64,000 bases of DNA, taken from Lepturacanthus savala (Eukaryota > Chordata > Actinopteri > Scombriformes > Trichiuridae). The DNA lies in contig JARUPU010000033.1 in assembly GCA_030544235.1 (NCBI GenBank), positions 1,302,001 to 1,366,000 on the forward strand. Reading direction: 5' to 3'. Made by a program: the position numbers and the translations under genes. Shown piece by piece: positions 1 to 12,221 of this stretch; the stretch's first letter is position 1, and each line of letters opens with the position of its first letter. Below the pieces are notes generated by a model that was given only the letters and a program-made list of their open reading frames with translations, had not been told where the DNA came from and searched no databases.

Positions 1-3000
1 ATATAGGCCTAAATCAGTACAATATTTTTATAGAAAAACTTATTTACCTTTTACTTTATGTGAAATGGTATAGTTTTGGATCAGAAATTCACCTGGAAAA
101 GCTATTGTTTTCATGTGGTTTGTGTTTTAAAGTTTTTATTGCTCCATATGCATTCTCTCGGTCTGAAGAGCACAAAAAGACAAAAAGCTATATAAGCCTA
201 AATCAGAACAATATTTTTATAGAAAATCTTATTTACCTTTAACTTTATGTGAAATGGTACAGTTTTGGATCAGAAATTCACCTGGAAAAGCTATTGTTTT
301 CATGTGGTTTGTGTTTTAAAGTTTTTATTGCTCCATATGCATTCTCTCGGTCTGAAGAGCCCAAAAAGACAAAAAGCTATATAGGCCTAAATCAGTACAA
401 TATTTTTACAGAAAATCTTATTTACCTTTTACTATTTGTAAAATGGTATAGTTTTGGATCAGAAATTCACCTGGAAAAGCTATTGTTTTCATGTGGTTTG
501 TGTTTTAAAGTTTTTATTGCTCCATATGCATTCTCTCGGTCTGAAGAGCCCAAAAAGACAAAAAGCTATATAGGCCTAAATCAGTACAATATTTTTATAG
601 AAAAACTTGTTTACCTTTTACTTTATGTGAAATGGTATAGTTTTGGATCAGAAATTCACCTGGAAAAGCTATTGTTTTCATGTGGTTTGTGTTTTAAAGT
701 TTTTATTGCTCCATATGCATTCTCTCGGTCTGAAGAGCCCAAAAAGACAAAAAGCTATATAGGCCTAAATCAGTACAATATTTTTATAGAAAAACTTATT
801 TACCTTTTACTTTATGTGAAATGGTATAGTTTTGGATCAGAAATTCACCTGGAAAAGCTATTGTTTTCATGTGGTTTGTGTTTTAAAGTTTTTATTGCTC
901 CATATGCATTCTCTCAGTCTGAAGAGCCCAAAAAGACAAAAAGCTATATAGGCCTAAATCAGTACAATATTTTTATAGAAAAACTTGTTTACCTTTTACT
1001 TTATGTGAAATGGTATAGTTTTGGATCAGAAATTCACCTGGAAAAGCTATTGTTTTCATGTGGTTTGTGTTTTAAAGTTTTTATTGCTCCATATGCATTC
1101 TCTCGGTCTGAAGAGCCCAAAAAGACAAAAAGCTATGTAGGCCTAAATCAGTACAATATTTTTACACAAAATCTTATTTACCTTTTACTTTATGTGAAAT
1201 GGTATAGTTTTGGATCAGAAATTCACCTGGAAAAGCTATTGTTTTCATGTGGTTTGTGTTTTAAAGTTTTTATTGCTCCATATGCATTCTCTCGGTCTGA
1301 AGAGCCCAAAAAGACAAAAAGCTATATAGGCCTAAATCAGTACAATATTTTTATAGAAAAACTTGTTTACCTTTTACTTTATGTGAAATGGTATAGTTTT
1401 GGATCAGAAATTCACCTGGAAAAGCTATTGTTTTCATGTGGTTTGTGTTTTAAAGTTTTTATTGCTCCATATGCATTCTCTCGGTCTGAAGAGCACAAAA
1501 AGACAAAAAGCTATATAAGCCTAAATCAGAACAATATTTTTATAGAAAAACTTATTTACCTTTTACTTTATGTGAAATGGTATAGTTTTGGATCAGAAAT
1601 TCACCTGGAAAAGCTATTGTTTTCATGTGGTTTGTGTTTTAAAGTTTTTATTGCTCCAAATGTATTCTCTCGGTCTGAAGAGCCCAAAAAGACAAAAAGC
1701 TATATAGGCCTAAATCAGTACAATATTTTTATAGAAAAACTTATTTACCTTTTACTTTATGTGAAATGGTATAGTTTTGGATCAGAAATTCACCTGGAAA
1801 AGCTATTGTTTTCATGTGGTTTGTGTTTTAAAGTTTTTATTGCTCCATATGCATTCTCTCGGTCTGAAGAGCCCAAAAAGACAAAAAGCTATATAGGCCT
1901 AAATCAGTACAATATTTTTATAGAAAAACTTATTTACCTTTTACTTTATGTGAAATGGTATAGTTTTGGATCAGAAATTCACCTGGAAAAGCTATTGTTT
2001 TCATGTGGTTTGTGTTTTAAAGTTTTTATTGCTCCATATGCATTCTCTCGGTCTGAAGAGCCCAAAAAGACAAAAAGCTATGTAGGCCTAAATCAGTACA
2101 ATATTTTTACAGAAAATCTTATTTACCTTTTACTTTATGTGAAATGGTATAGTTTTGGATCAGAAATTCACCTGGAAAAGCTATTGTTTTCATGTGGTTT
2201 GTGTTTTAAAGTTTTTATTGCTCCATATGCATTCTCTCGGTCTGAAGAGCCCAAAAAGACAAAAAGCTATATAGGCCTAAATCAGTACAATATTTTTATA
2301 GAAAAACTTTTTTACCTTTTACTTTATGTGAAATGGTATAGTTTTGGATCAGAAATTCACCTGGAAAAGCTATTGTTTTCATGTGGTTTGTGTTTTAAAG
2401 TTTTTATTGCTCCATATGCATTCTCTCGGTCTGAAGAGCCCAAAAAGACAAAAAGCTATGTAGGCCTAAATCAGTACAATATTTTTACACAAAATCTTAT
2501 TTACCTTTTACTTTATGTGAAATGGTATAGTTTTGGATCAGAAATTCACCTGGAAAAGCTATTGTTTTCATGTGGTTTGTGTTTTAAAGTTTTTATTGCT
2601 CCATATGCATTCTCTCGGTCTGAAGAGCACAAAAAGACAAAAAGCTATATAAGCCTAAATCAGAACAATATTTTTATAGAAAAACTTATTTACCTTTTAC
2701 TTTATGTGAAATGGTATAGTTTTGGATCAGAAATTCACCTGGAAAAGCTATTGTTTTCATGTGGTTTGTGTTTTAAAGTTTTTATTGCTCCAAATGTATT
2801 CTCTCGGTCTGAAGAGCCCAAAAAGACAAAAAGCTATATAGGCCTAAATCAGTACAATATTTTTATAGAAAAACTTATTTACCTTTTACTTTATGTGAAA
2901 TGGTATAGTTTTGGATCAGAAATTCACCTGGAAAAGCTATTGTTTTCATGTGGTTTGTGTTTTAAAGTTTTTATTGCTCCATATGCATTCTCTCGGTCTG

Positions 3001-6000
3001 AAGAGCCCAAAAAGACAAAAAGCTATATAGGCCTAAATCAGTACAATATTTTTATAGAAAAATTTATTTACCTTTTACTTTATGTGAAATGGTATAGTTT
3101 TGGATCAGAAATTCACCTGGAAAAGCTATTGTTTTCATGTGGTTTGTGTTTTAAAGTTTTTATTGCTCCATATGCATTCTCTCGGTCTGAAGAGCACAAA
3201 AAGACAAAAAGCTATATAAGCCTAAATCAGAACAATATTTTTGTAGAAAATCTTATTTACCTTTAACTTTATGTGAAATGGTACAGTTTTGGATCAGAAA
3301 TTCACCTGGAAAAGCTATTGTTTTCATGTGGTTTGTGTTTTAAAGTTTTTATTGCTCCATATGCATTCTCTCGGTCTGAAGAGCACAAAAAGACAAAAAG
3401 CTATATAAGCCTAAATCAGAACAATATTTTTATAGAAAAACTTATTTACCTTTTTCTTTATGTGAAATGGTATAGTTTTGGATCAGAAATTCACCTGGAA
3501 AAGCTATTGTTTTCATGTGGTTTGTGTTTTAAAGTTTTTATTGCTCCATATGCATTCTCTCGGTCTGAAGAGCACAAAAAGACAAAAAGCTATATAAGCC
3601 TAAATCAGAACAATATTTTTATAGAAAAACTTATTTACCTTTTTCTTTATGTGAAATGGTATAGTTTTGGATCAGAAATTCACCTGGAAAAGCTATTGTT
3701 TTCATGTGGTTTGTGTTTTAAAGTTTTTATTGCTCCAAATGCATTCTCTCGGTCTGAAGAGCCCAAAAAGACAAAAAGCTATATAGGCCTAAATCAGTAC
3801 AATATTTTTATAGAAAAACTTATTTACCTTTTACTTTATATGAAATGGTATAGTTTTGGATCAGAAATTCACCTGGAAAAGCTATTGTTTTCATGTGGTT
3901 TGTGTTTTAAAGTTTTTATTGCTCCATATGCATTCTCTCGGTCTGAAGAGCCCAAAAAGACAAAAAGCTATATAGGCCTAAATCAGTACAATATTTTCAT
4001 AGAAAAACTTATTTACCTTTTACTTTATGTGAAATGGTATAGTTTTGGATCAGAAATTCACCTGGAAAAGCTATTGTTTTCATGTGGTTTGTGTTTTAAA
4101 GTTTTTATTGCTCCATATGCATTCTCTCGGTCTGAAGAGCCCAAAAAGACAAAAAGCTATATAGGCCTAAATCAGTACAATATTTGTATAGAAAAACTTA
4201 TTTACCTTTTACTTTATGTGAAATGGTATAGTTTTGGATCAGAAATTCACCTGGAAAAGCTATTGTTTTCATGTGGTTTGTGTTTTAAAGTTTTTATTGC
4301 TCCATATGCATTCTCTCGGTCTGAAGAGCCCAAATAGACAAAAAGCTATATAGGCCTAAATCAGTACAATATTTTTATAGAAAAACTTATTTACCTTTTA
4401 CTTTATGTGAAATGGTATAGTTTTGGATCAGAAATTCACCTGGAAAAGCTATTGTTTTCATGTGGTTTGTGTTTTAAAGTTTTTATTGCTCCATATGCAT
4501 TCTCTCGGTCTGAAGAGCACAAAAAGACAAAAAGCTATATAAGCCTAAATCAGAACAATATTTTTATAGAAAAACTTATTTACCTTTTTCTTTATGTGAA
4601 ATGGTATAGTTTTGGATCAGAAATTCACCTGGAAAAGCTATTGTTTTCATGTGGTTTGTGTTTTAAAGTTTTTATTGCTCCAAATGCATTCTCTCGGTCT
4701 GAAGAGCCCAAAAAGACAAAAAGCTATATAGGCCTAAATCAGTACAATATTTTTATAGAAAAACTTATTTACCTTTTATTTTATGTGAAATGGTATAGTT
4801 TTGGATCAGAAATTCACCTGGAAAAGCTATTGTTTTCATGTGGTTTGTGTTTTAAAGTTTTTATTACTCCATATGCATTCTCTCGGTCTGAAGAGCCCAA
4901 AAAGACAAATAGCTATATAGGCCTAAATCAGTACAATATTTTTATAGAAAAACTTATTTACCTTTTACTTTATATGAAATGGTATAGTTTTGGATCAGAA
5001 ATTCACCTGGAAAAGCTATTGTTTTCATGTGGTTTGTGTTTTAAAGTTTTTATTGCTCCATATGCATTCTCTCGGTCTGAAGAGCCCAAAAAGACAAAAA
5101 GCTATATAGGCCTAAATCAGTACAATATTTTCATAGAAAAACTTATTTACCTTTTACTTTATGTGAAATGGTATAGTTTTGGATCAGAAATTCACCTGGA
5201 AAAGCTATTGTTTTCATGTGGTTTGTGTTTTAAAGTTTTTATTGCTCCATATGCATTCTCTCGGTCTGAAGAGCCCAAAAAGACAAAAAGCTATATAGGC
5301 CTAAATCAGTACAATATTTGTATAGAAAAACTTATTTACCTTTTACTTTATGTGAAATGGTATAGTTTTGGATCAGAAATTCACCTGGAAAAGCTATTGT
5401 TTTCATGTGGTTTGTGTTTTAAAGTTTTTATTGCTCCATATGCATTCTCTCGGTCTGAAGAGCCCAAATAGACAAAAAGCTATATAGGCCTAAATCAGTA
5501 CAATATTTTTATAGAAAAACTTATTTACCTTTTACTTTATGTGAAATGGTATAGTTTTGGATCAGAAATTCACCTGGAAAAGCTATTGTTTTCATGTGGT
5601 TTGTGTTTTAAAGTTTTTATTGCTCCATATGCATTCTCTCGGTCTGAAGAGCACAAAAAGACAAAAAGCTATATAAGCCTAAATCAGAACAATATTTTTA
5701 TAGAAAATCTTATTTACCTTTAACTTTATGTGAAATGGTACAGTTTTGGATCAGAAATTCACCTGGAAAAGCTATTGTTTTCATGTGGTTTGTGTTTTAA
5801 AGTTTTTATTGCTCCATATGCATTCTCTCGGTCTGAAGAGCCCAAAAAGACAAAAAGCTATATAGGCCTAAATCAGTACAATATTTTTATAGAAAATCTT
5901 ATTTACCTTTTACTATATGTAAAATGGTATAGTTTTGGATCAGAAATTCACCTGGAAAAGCTATTGTTTTCATGTGGTTTGTGTTTTAAAGTTTTTATTG

Positions 6001-8525
6001 CTCCATATGCATTCTCTCGGTCTGAAGAGCCCAAAAAGACAAAAAGCTATATAGGCCTAAATCAGTACAATATTTTAATAGAAAAACTTATTTACCTTTT
6101 ACTTTATGTGAAATGGTATAGTTTTGGATCAGAAATTCACCTGGAAAAGCTATTGTTTTCATGTGGTTTGTGTTTTAAAGTTTTTATTGCTCCATATGCA
6201 TTCTCTCGGTCTGAAGAGCCCAAAAAGACAAATAGCTATATAGGCCTAAATCAGTACAATATTTTTATAGAAAAACTTATTTACCTTTTACTTTATATGA
6301 AATGGTATAGTTTTGGATCAGAAATTCACCTGGAAAAGCTATTGTTTTCATGTGGTTTGTGTTTTAAAGTTTTTATTGCTCCATATGCATTCTCTCGGTC
6401 TGAAGAGCCCAAAAAGACAAAAAGCTATATAGGCCTAAATCAGTACAATATTTTCATAGAAAAACTTATTTACCTTTTACTTTATGTGAAATGGTATAGT
6501 TTTGGATCAGAAATTCACCTGGAAAAGCTATTGTTTTCATGTGGTTTGTGTTTTAAAGTTTTTATTGCTCCATATGCATTCTCTCGGTCTGAAGAGCCCA
6601 AAAAGACAAAAAGCTATATAGGCCTAAATCAGTACAATATTTTTATAGAAAAACTTATTTACCTTTTACTTTATGTGAAATGGTATAGTTTTGGATCAGA
6701 AATTCACCTGGAAAAGCTATTGTTTTCATGTGGTTTGTGTTTTAAAGTTTTTATTGCTCCATATGCATTCTCTCGGTCTGAAGAGCCCAAAAAGACAAAA
6801 AGCTATATAGGCCTAAATCAGTACAATATTTTTATAGAAAAACTTATTTACCTTTTACTTTATGTGAAATGGTATAGTTTTGGATCAGAAATTCACCTGG
6901 AAAAGCTATTGTTTTCATGTGGTTTGTGTTTTAAAGTTTTTATTGCTCCATATGCATTCTCTCGGTCTGAAGAGCACAAAAAGACAAAAAGCTATATAAG
7001 TCTAAATCAGAACAATATTTTTATAGAAAATCTTATTTACCTTTAACTTTATGTGAAATGGTACAGTTTTGGATCAGAAATTCACCTGGAAAAGCTATTG
7101 TTTTCATGTGGTTTGTGTTTTAAAGTTTTTATTGCTCCATATGCATTCTCTCGGTCGGAAGAGCACAAAAAGACCAAAAGCTATGTAGGCCTGAATCAGT
7201 ACAATATTTTTACAGAAAATCTTATTTACCTTTTACTATATGTAAAATGGTATAGTTTTGGATCAGAAATTCACCTGGAAAAGCTATTGTTTTCATGTGG
7301 TTTGTGTTTTAAAGTTTTTATTGCTCCATATGCATTCTCTCGGTCTGAAGAGCACAAAAAGACAAAAAGCTATGTAAGCCTAAATCAGAACAATATTTTT
7401 ATAGAAAATCTTATTTACCTTTAACTTTATGTGAAATGGTATAGTTTTGGATCAGAAATTCACCTGGAAAAGCTATTGTTTTCATGTGGTTTGTGTTTTA
7501 AAGTTTTTATTTCTCCATATGCATTCTCTCGGCCTGAAGAGCCCAAAAAGACAAAAAGCTATATAGGCCTAAATCAGTACAATATTTTTATAGAAAAACT
7601 TATTTACCTTTTACTTTATGTGAAATGGTATAGTTTTGGATCAGAAATTCACCTGGAAAAGCTATTGTTTTCAAGTGATTTGTGTTTTAAAGTTTTTATT
7701 GCTCCATATGCATTCTCTCGGTCTGAAGAGCCCAAAAAGACAAAAAGCTATATAGGCCTAAATCAGTACAATATTTTTATAGAAAAACTTATTTACCTTT
7801 TACTTTATGTGAAATGGTATAGTTTTGGATCAGAAATTCACCTGGAAAAGCTATTGTTTTCATGTGGTTTTTGTTTTAAAGTTTTTATTGCTCCATATGC
7901 ATTCTCTCGGTCTGAAGAGCCCAAAAAGACAAAAAGTTATATAGGCCTAAATCAGTACAATATTTTTATAGAAAAACTTATTTACCTTTTACTTTATGTG
8001 AAATGGTATAGTTTTGGATCAGAAATTCACATGGAAAAGCTATTGTTTTCATGTGGTTTGTGTTTTAAAGTTTTTATTGCTCCATATGCATTCTCTCGGT
8101 CTGAAGAGCACAAAAAGACAAAAAGCTATATAAGTCTAAATCAGAACAATATTTTTATAGAAAATCTTATTTACCTTTAACTTTATGTGAAATGGTACAG
8201 TTTTGGATCAGAAATTCACCTGGAAAAGCTATTGTTTTCATGTGGTTTGTGTTTTAAAGTTTTTATTGCTCCATATGCATTCTCTCGGTCTGAAGAGCAC
8301 AAAAAGACAAAATGCTATGTAGACCTAAATCAGTACAATATTTTTATAGAAAATCTTATTTACCTTTTACTAAATGTAAAATGGTATAGTTTTGGATCAG
8401 AAATTCGCCTGGAAAAGCTATTGTTTTCATGTGGTTTTTGTTTTAAAGTTTTTATTGCTCCATATGCATTCTCTCGGTCGGAAGAGCACAATGAGGTAAA
8501 AAGCCATGTACATCTAAATCAGTGA
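1..8525 (+). repeat. Left satellite array, 189-bp monomer, homogeneous part
   Basis: About 45 head-to-tail copies of a 189-bp AT-rich monomer run from the window edge. Identical landmarks recur every 189 bases, for example the segment reading KWYSFGSEIHLEK starts at 60, 249, 3273, 4407 and 5541. Because 189 is 63 codons and most monomers lack a stop in one frame, open frames of up to 1,005 codons appear. Two recurring variants close the frame: a TAA before the CTTTATGTG motif, and CCCAAATAG at 4334 and 5468. The variable sites I see (CAC/CCC, GGC/AGC, TAC/AAC, ATA/ACA, GAA/CAA) mostly change the amino acid, so this evolves as DNA rather than as a protein gene. Higher-order repetition is visible at 6-mer (1,134 bp) and 7-mer (1,323 bp) spacing. 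Confidence 0.97.
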
Positions 8526-9204
8526 AATATTTTTACAGAAAATCTTATTTACCTTTTACTTTGTGTGAAATGGTATAGTTTGGGATTAGAATTTCATCTG
8601 GGAAAGCTATTGTTTTCATTTGGTTCATGTTTTAAACTTTTTATGGCTCCCGAAGCTTTCTCTCGGTCTGAAGAGCACAATAAGATAAAAAGTGATGTAC
8701 GTCTAAATCAGTGCAATATTTTTACAGAAAATCTTGTTTACCTTTTACTTTACGGAAAACGGTATAGTTTTGAACTACAAATTCACCTGGAAAAGCTATT
8801 GTTTTCATGTGGTTCATGTTTTAAACTTTTTATGGCTCCAGAAGCATTCTCTCGGTCTGAAGAGCCTAAAAGATAAAAAGGTATGTAGGCCTAATCAGGC
8901 CTACATACCTTTCAAGATTTTCTGTAAAACCATAAGAGTTTTACAGAAAATCTTGTTTACCTTTGATTTTATGTACAATGGTATAGTTTTACATTAAGAA
9001 TTCACCTGGGAAAGCTATTGTTTTCATGTGGTTCATGTTTTAAAGTTTTTATGGCTCCAGAATCTTTCTCTCATTCTGAAGAGCACAATAAGATAGAAAG
9101 CTATGTCGGCCTAATCAGTGCAATATTTTTTTACAGAAAATCTTATTTACCTTTCATTTTATGTGCAATGGTATAGTTTTGGATTAGAAATTCACCTGGG
9201 AAAG
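8526..9204 (+). repeat. Degenerate edge monomers of the left satellite
   Basis: Three to four monomers carry many substitutions relative to the array consensus (for example GAAGCATTC for TATGCATTC, GGGAAAG for GGAAAAG). They include a locally inverted piece at 8877-8955. The last recognisable satellite bases are the CACCTGGGAAAG ending at 9204. Diverged monomers at the edge of a homogeneous array are typical of satellites homogenised from within. Confidence 0.9.
8877..8955. repeat. Two adjacent perfect hairpins in the satellite edge
   Basis: 8877-8892 is the exact reverse complement of 8897-8912 (16-bp arms, 4-base loop, core AGGTATGTAGGCCT). Directly beside it, 8913-8930 is the exact reverse complement of 8938-8955 (18-bp arms, 7-base loop, core AAGATTTTCTGTAAAAC). 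Both are made of satellite sequence, so the simplest origin is a small inversion or fold-back between monomers. The same structure is present in the right arm. Confidence 0.9.
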
Positions 9205-9583
9205 TCCGATATCGTTTTCCAGACATCCAGAATCCAGACATCTATAGTAACAAAGTGAAATTCTTTTGGCATAAAGGTCACCACTGGGGTTATTACAGGA
9301 ACAGCACAAAGGTGACAGAAGGCCACATGAATTTAAATAATTTCATCAAGAAGCCATGGGAAGGCCTTGTTCAATCTCAAATATAAGGCTTTACATACAC
9401 CAGTGGGTACAAGGAAGAACAACTGTGTCAACAACAGTGGTCAAACGCACTCTAGTGCCTGAAATGCCTATACTAACATTAAATTAAAAGTTAAAATGTA
9501 TTGTGAGTATGTAATGATGTTGTTGTTGAAATCAATGTCTGTAATGATGAGAAGTAAAGTTAAAGAAAAACTAGACAATTCAC
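9205..9583 (+). repeat. Boundary module between satellite and arm, outer left copy
   Basis: This non-satellite block of about 380 bp sits between the last satellite monomer and the arm interior. It occurs three times in the window: here, inverted at 53,439-53,817, and at 28,565-28,938 in the spacer. All copies end abruptly at the same GTGAATTGTCTAG sequence. On this strand a frame reads YRFPDIQNPDIYSNKVKFFW and continues to FIKKPWEGLVQSQ before a stop (TAA near 9384), which is not a stop in the spacer copy. I do not recognise the peptide. It always abuts satellite, so module and satellite probably belong to one element. Confidence 0.8.
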
Positions 9584-10108
9584 GCGGAAATTGTGAGTTG
9601 GGTCTGGGCTGTTGGGAGTCCTTGCTGGAGTTTTATAATGGTCGTGATACCATGGATGGGATGCTGGGGTCCTCTTTATTAATACTACAAAGTTTGATGG
9701 TTGTGGGGACTTTAAATCCAAAGTTATTGATGAAAAACTATTGACCAATCGGATTTCATGTCTTTTAGAGAAATCAGCTCAGTCACGAAGCTGTGGTCTT
9801 TCCATGGTGATGATGACATCACTGACACAGACCAACTGCTTCTAACTCAAAAATTCTGAATTCTATCATCTAAGATATTTTCCAACATCATCATTGAGGA
9901 GGGTATTCTTATGAGATGCCATGTCTTTGATATGTAGCTATATACCTCCTTAATACATTATTTTATTTAAATTAATTTATTCATGTATTTATGTCACTTG
10001 CATAAAATATCTATATCTAATGTATTAATATCCATGTATAACATACTTAACCTAAAACCTTCACAGTACATCTATGTATGTTATTAAAATCCTCAGACAT
10101 TAGATTCT
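9584..10108. other. Unassigned arm sequence next to the boundary module
   Basis: No recognisable coding or repeat family was seen. The reverse strand carries an ATTGGTCAAT (CCAAT-type) motif near 9,745 and a TATAAAAC motif near 9,636, so a weak promoter firing towards the satellite is conceivable but untested. The rest is AT-rich. Confidence 0.4.
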
Positions 10109-10771
10109 AGATTCAAAGTTCACTTTATTGTCATTTCACTCCACATTTACATTCAGTCTGAAATTAAATTGCTTCTCATCATTGACATTACATAAAAAAT
10201 GGTGATTAAATGATTACTAAAAAATTCTATCTATAAAAAAATATATTTTCAATCACATATTTAAAAACAGTATTTCACAGCATTAATAACCAAATAATTT
10301 CAGAGGTTCAGTAAAAGGTGCTTCAATGTCTCCAATCCAGTGCTGTTTAAAGTAATTCAGACATGTCCTTAAATCAGTTCAAACCTTGTCCTTGGTTGTT
10401 GTCCAGCTGGGGGGGTGGTGTGTGTTTGGGGGGTTCAGGGTATCAGTGAGTGTGTGTGTGGGGGGATTCAGTCCACTTGAAGCCCTACAGCTTGTAAAAC
10501 CTGTTGATCATAGTGAAGGGTGGAGTGGGTCTTTGATGGTGGAGGTAGCTGTGTGAATGCATTGCTGTTGGTAGAGCGCCATCAGGATGAGACAGGAGCA
10601 GCAACGGTTCTGTAGGCAGTCTTCATCAGTCCTAATTGGCTGTTTTTGTTGTCCATGGAAACTACAGCTCCTGAACCAGGAAGTGATGTTGTAGGTCAGG
10701 ATGCTGTCAGTGGAGCCGCTGTAGAAGGTGGTAAAGTGAGCAGACCAGTTACTATCAATGACCATTAAAAT
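10109..10771 (-). mobile_element. 3' end of a non-LTR retrotransposon (L2/Rex-like)
   Basis: Read on the minus strand, the peptide contains FYSGSTDSILTYNITSWF and, further on, TIKDPLHPS. These resemble the C-terminal end of fish LINE reverse transcriptases, which usually read like FY..SIESVLTY...WF and KDPLHP. It is followed by a 3' tail reading AATGACAATAAAGTGAACTTT. Only the terminal part is present, as expected for a 5'-truncated insertion. A stop after PSL and a frame change interrupt the frame. Family assignment is from remembered motifs, and a CR1/Rex1 assignment is possible. Confidence 0.6.
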
Positions 10772-11232
10772 TCTTTAGTGATATTACAGTGTAGATGCAT
10801 TAACTGGAAAAACACAACAACCAAGCAGATTATAAAATGACTAATAAGTCTTGCTTGTTCTCTACTCCTACTCCATGTTTCTCCACAGTAAGTCAACATG
10901 GTCATTGTTAGAATGATGCATATAAGTTATCCCATATTTACTTATTTCCATTCTTTTATTCTTTGTTCTGCATAACATGACAGTATAAGTTTGTGTGTGT
11001 ATCTTCCAGGTGGACAATGGAGATGTTGCAGCTGTTGACTTGACCAAGATCTGAACTTCCTTCCAACTGTTCAATGATTTTACCAGGTTCCTGTCGTAAT
11101 GACAAGAATACCTACCTAACTTAGGAATTTAGCTGACCTGTTTACATTCTAGAGAAAGGAAAACAAAACCTTGTATTAGTTAGACATTTACGCACAGTGA
11201 CGACTTTCAAAGTCTCAAGGGGACAACCAAAA
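10772..11232. other. Unassigned stretch between LINE fragment and Helitron remnant
   Basis: Nothing coding is supported. Short open frames here have no recognisable similarity. The 3' end of the Helitron-like element presumably lies in this interval, but I could not place a convincing terminal hairpin and CTRR end. Confidence 0.4.
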
Positions 11233-11381
11233 CTATATAAAATGCATCAATATGTAGCTGCAGTATTTGGCAAATGCAGACAGACATGTGGCACAGGACA
11301 AACAAATTGGTGGGGTGGTGGAGAGAGGGATACAGAGAGCGTACCCGTGCTCTGTTTCTATCTGCACCACAAGAGGAGTTG

Positions 11382-12210
11382 CAAAAGGAAAAAGACCAGT
11401 ACTGCCAAACGCCAACTTGATTGGGACCTGTCGCCGAACCGCTACCCTCTTGCTCATGGGTTCCTTGACTCGTGCGATGTAAACCAGCATGTCCGGCGGC
11501 CCGAGAACCTTTTTCCGAAACTTTTGATCAGCCTCTGGATTGTTCAATTCCAGTCCGATCAGCTTCACAGTTTCGGGTAGGTCCACATACATGCACAGGT
11601 GATTGTGCCGAAAGCGCCGCTGACGAGGCCATCCTCGATGTCGACGTTCCTCGTCACCATGACACGCGCGCCGACTTTGATGTTGTCTGGCAGATCCCTC
11701 CTGTTGCCCTTGAAGCCCCAGGGGATCCTTTTCCGATAATCCTCCGCAGGAATGTTGACGACAGTCAACCCAAGGGCTGCAACTGTGGTTGCATCGTGGG
11801 CGTCCACCTCCTTGTTTGTCGCAAAGATGTGAAGGGCATCCACCGGACAATGTTGGGCGTCGACGACACACTGCTCGAGCGGAGCTTTGTCGTCGACGGA
11901 AAGTGGTTCGTTCTTCTGCTTTGTGCACAGTCTGTTCAACAGCTCAGCAAAAGACCGGTCGTCCTTTTGCCACATGATTTCCGTCAAGGTGACCATCTGG
12001 AAAGAACTCCAGAGGTCAAGGAAATCATCCTCACGCACACAGAGCGGCTTGGCCCTGCCAAGGGGCGGCAGCTAGTAAAAGTCCCCAACCGTCAAGACTG
12101 ACATGCCTCCAAAGGGCCTCTTGTTGCCTTTGATTTGTTGCAACTGCCAGTGCACAGGCAAAGAGGTCCTTGGAAATCATAGAGATCTCGTCAATGATCA
12201 AGATTTAACT
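11382..12210 (-). pseudogene. PIF1-type Helitron helicase remnant (left arm)
   Basis: Minus-strand reading gives LIIDEISM (Walker B, motif II, around 12,187-12,201), then in another frame PFGGMSVLTVGDFY followed by a stop where the usual GDFYQLPP (motif III) has Gln. After it come LPPLGRAKPLC, then DLWSSFQMVTLTEIM and FAELLNRL. Towards the C-terminus is VGARVMVTRNVDIEDGLVSG, the region typical of motifs V-VI in PIF1/Helitron helicases. A frame change near 11,590 leads to YVDLPETVKLIGLEL. Defects seen: a frame change between motifs II and III, the TAG at 12,072-12,074, and a second frame change near 11,590. The ATP-binding motif I is missing. Such a protein would normally unwind DNA during rolling-circle transposition. 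This copy cannot. Confidence 0.8.
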
Positions 12211-12221
12211 TCGTCCAACGC

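Noticed and set aside
249..3266. A 1,005-codon repetitive membrane-like protein
   Set aside because: It is the 189-bp satellite read in its stop-free frame. It starts with GTG, has no promoter or splice context, and variants are mostly non-synonymous.
1..9204. CRISPR-like regular repeat
   Set aside because: Units are contiguous with no unique spacers, and the genome is clearly a vertebrate's.
11472..12101. 209-codon plus-strand frame over the helicase remnant
   Set aside because: It is antisense to clear helicase motifs, and its length is a by-product of GC-richer codons there.
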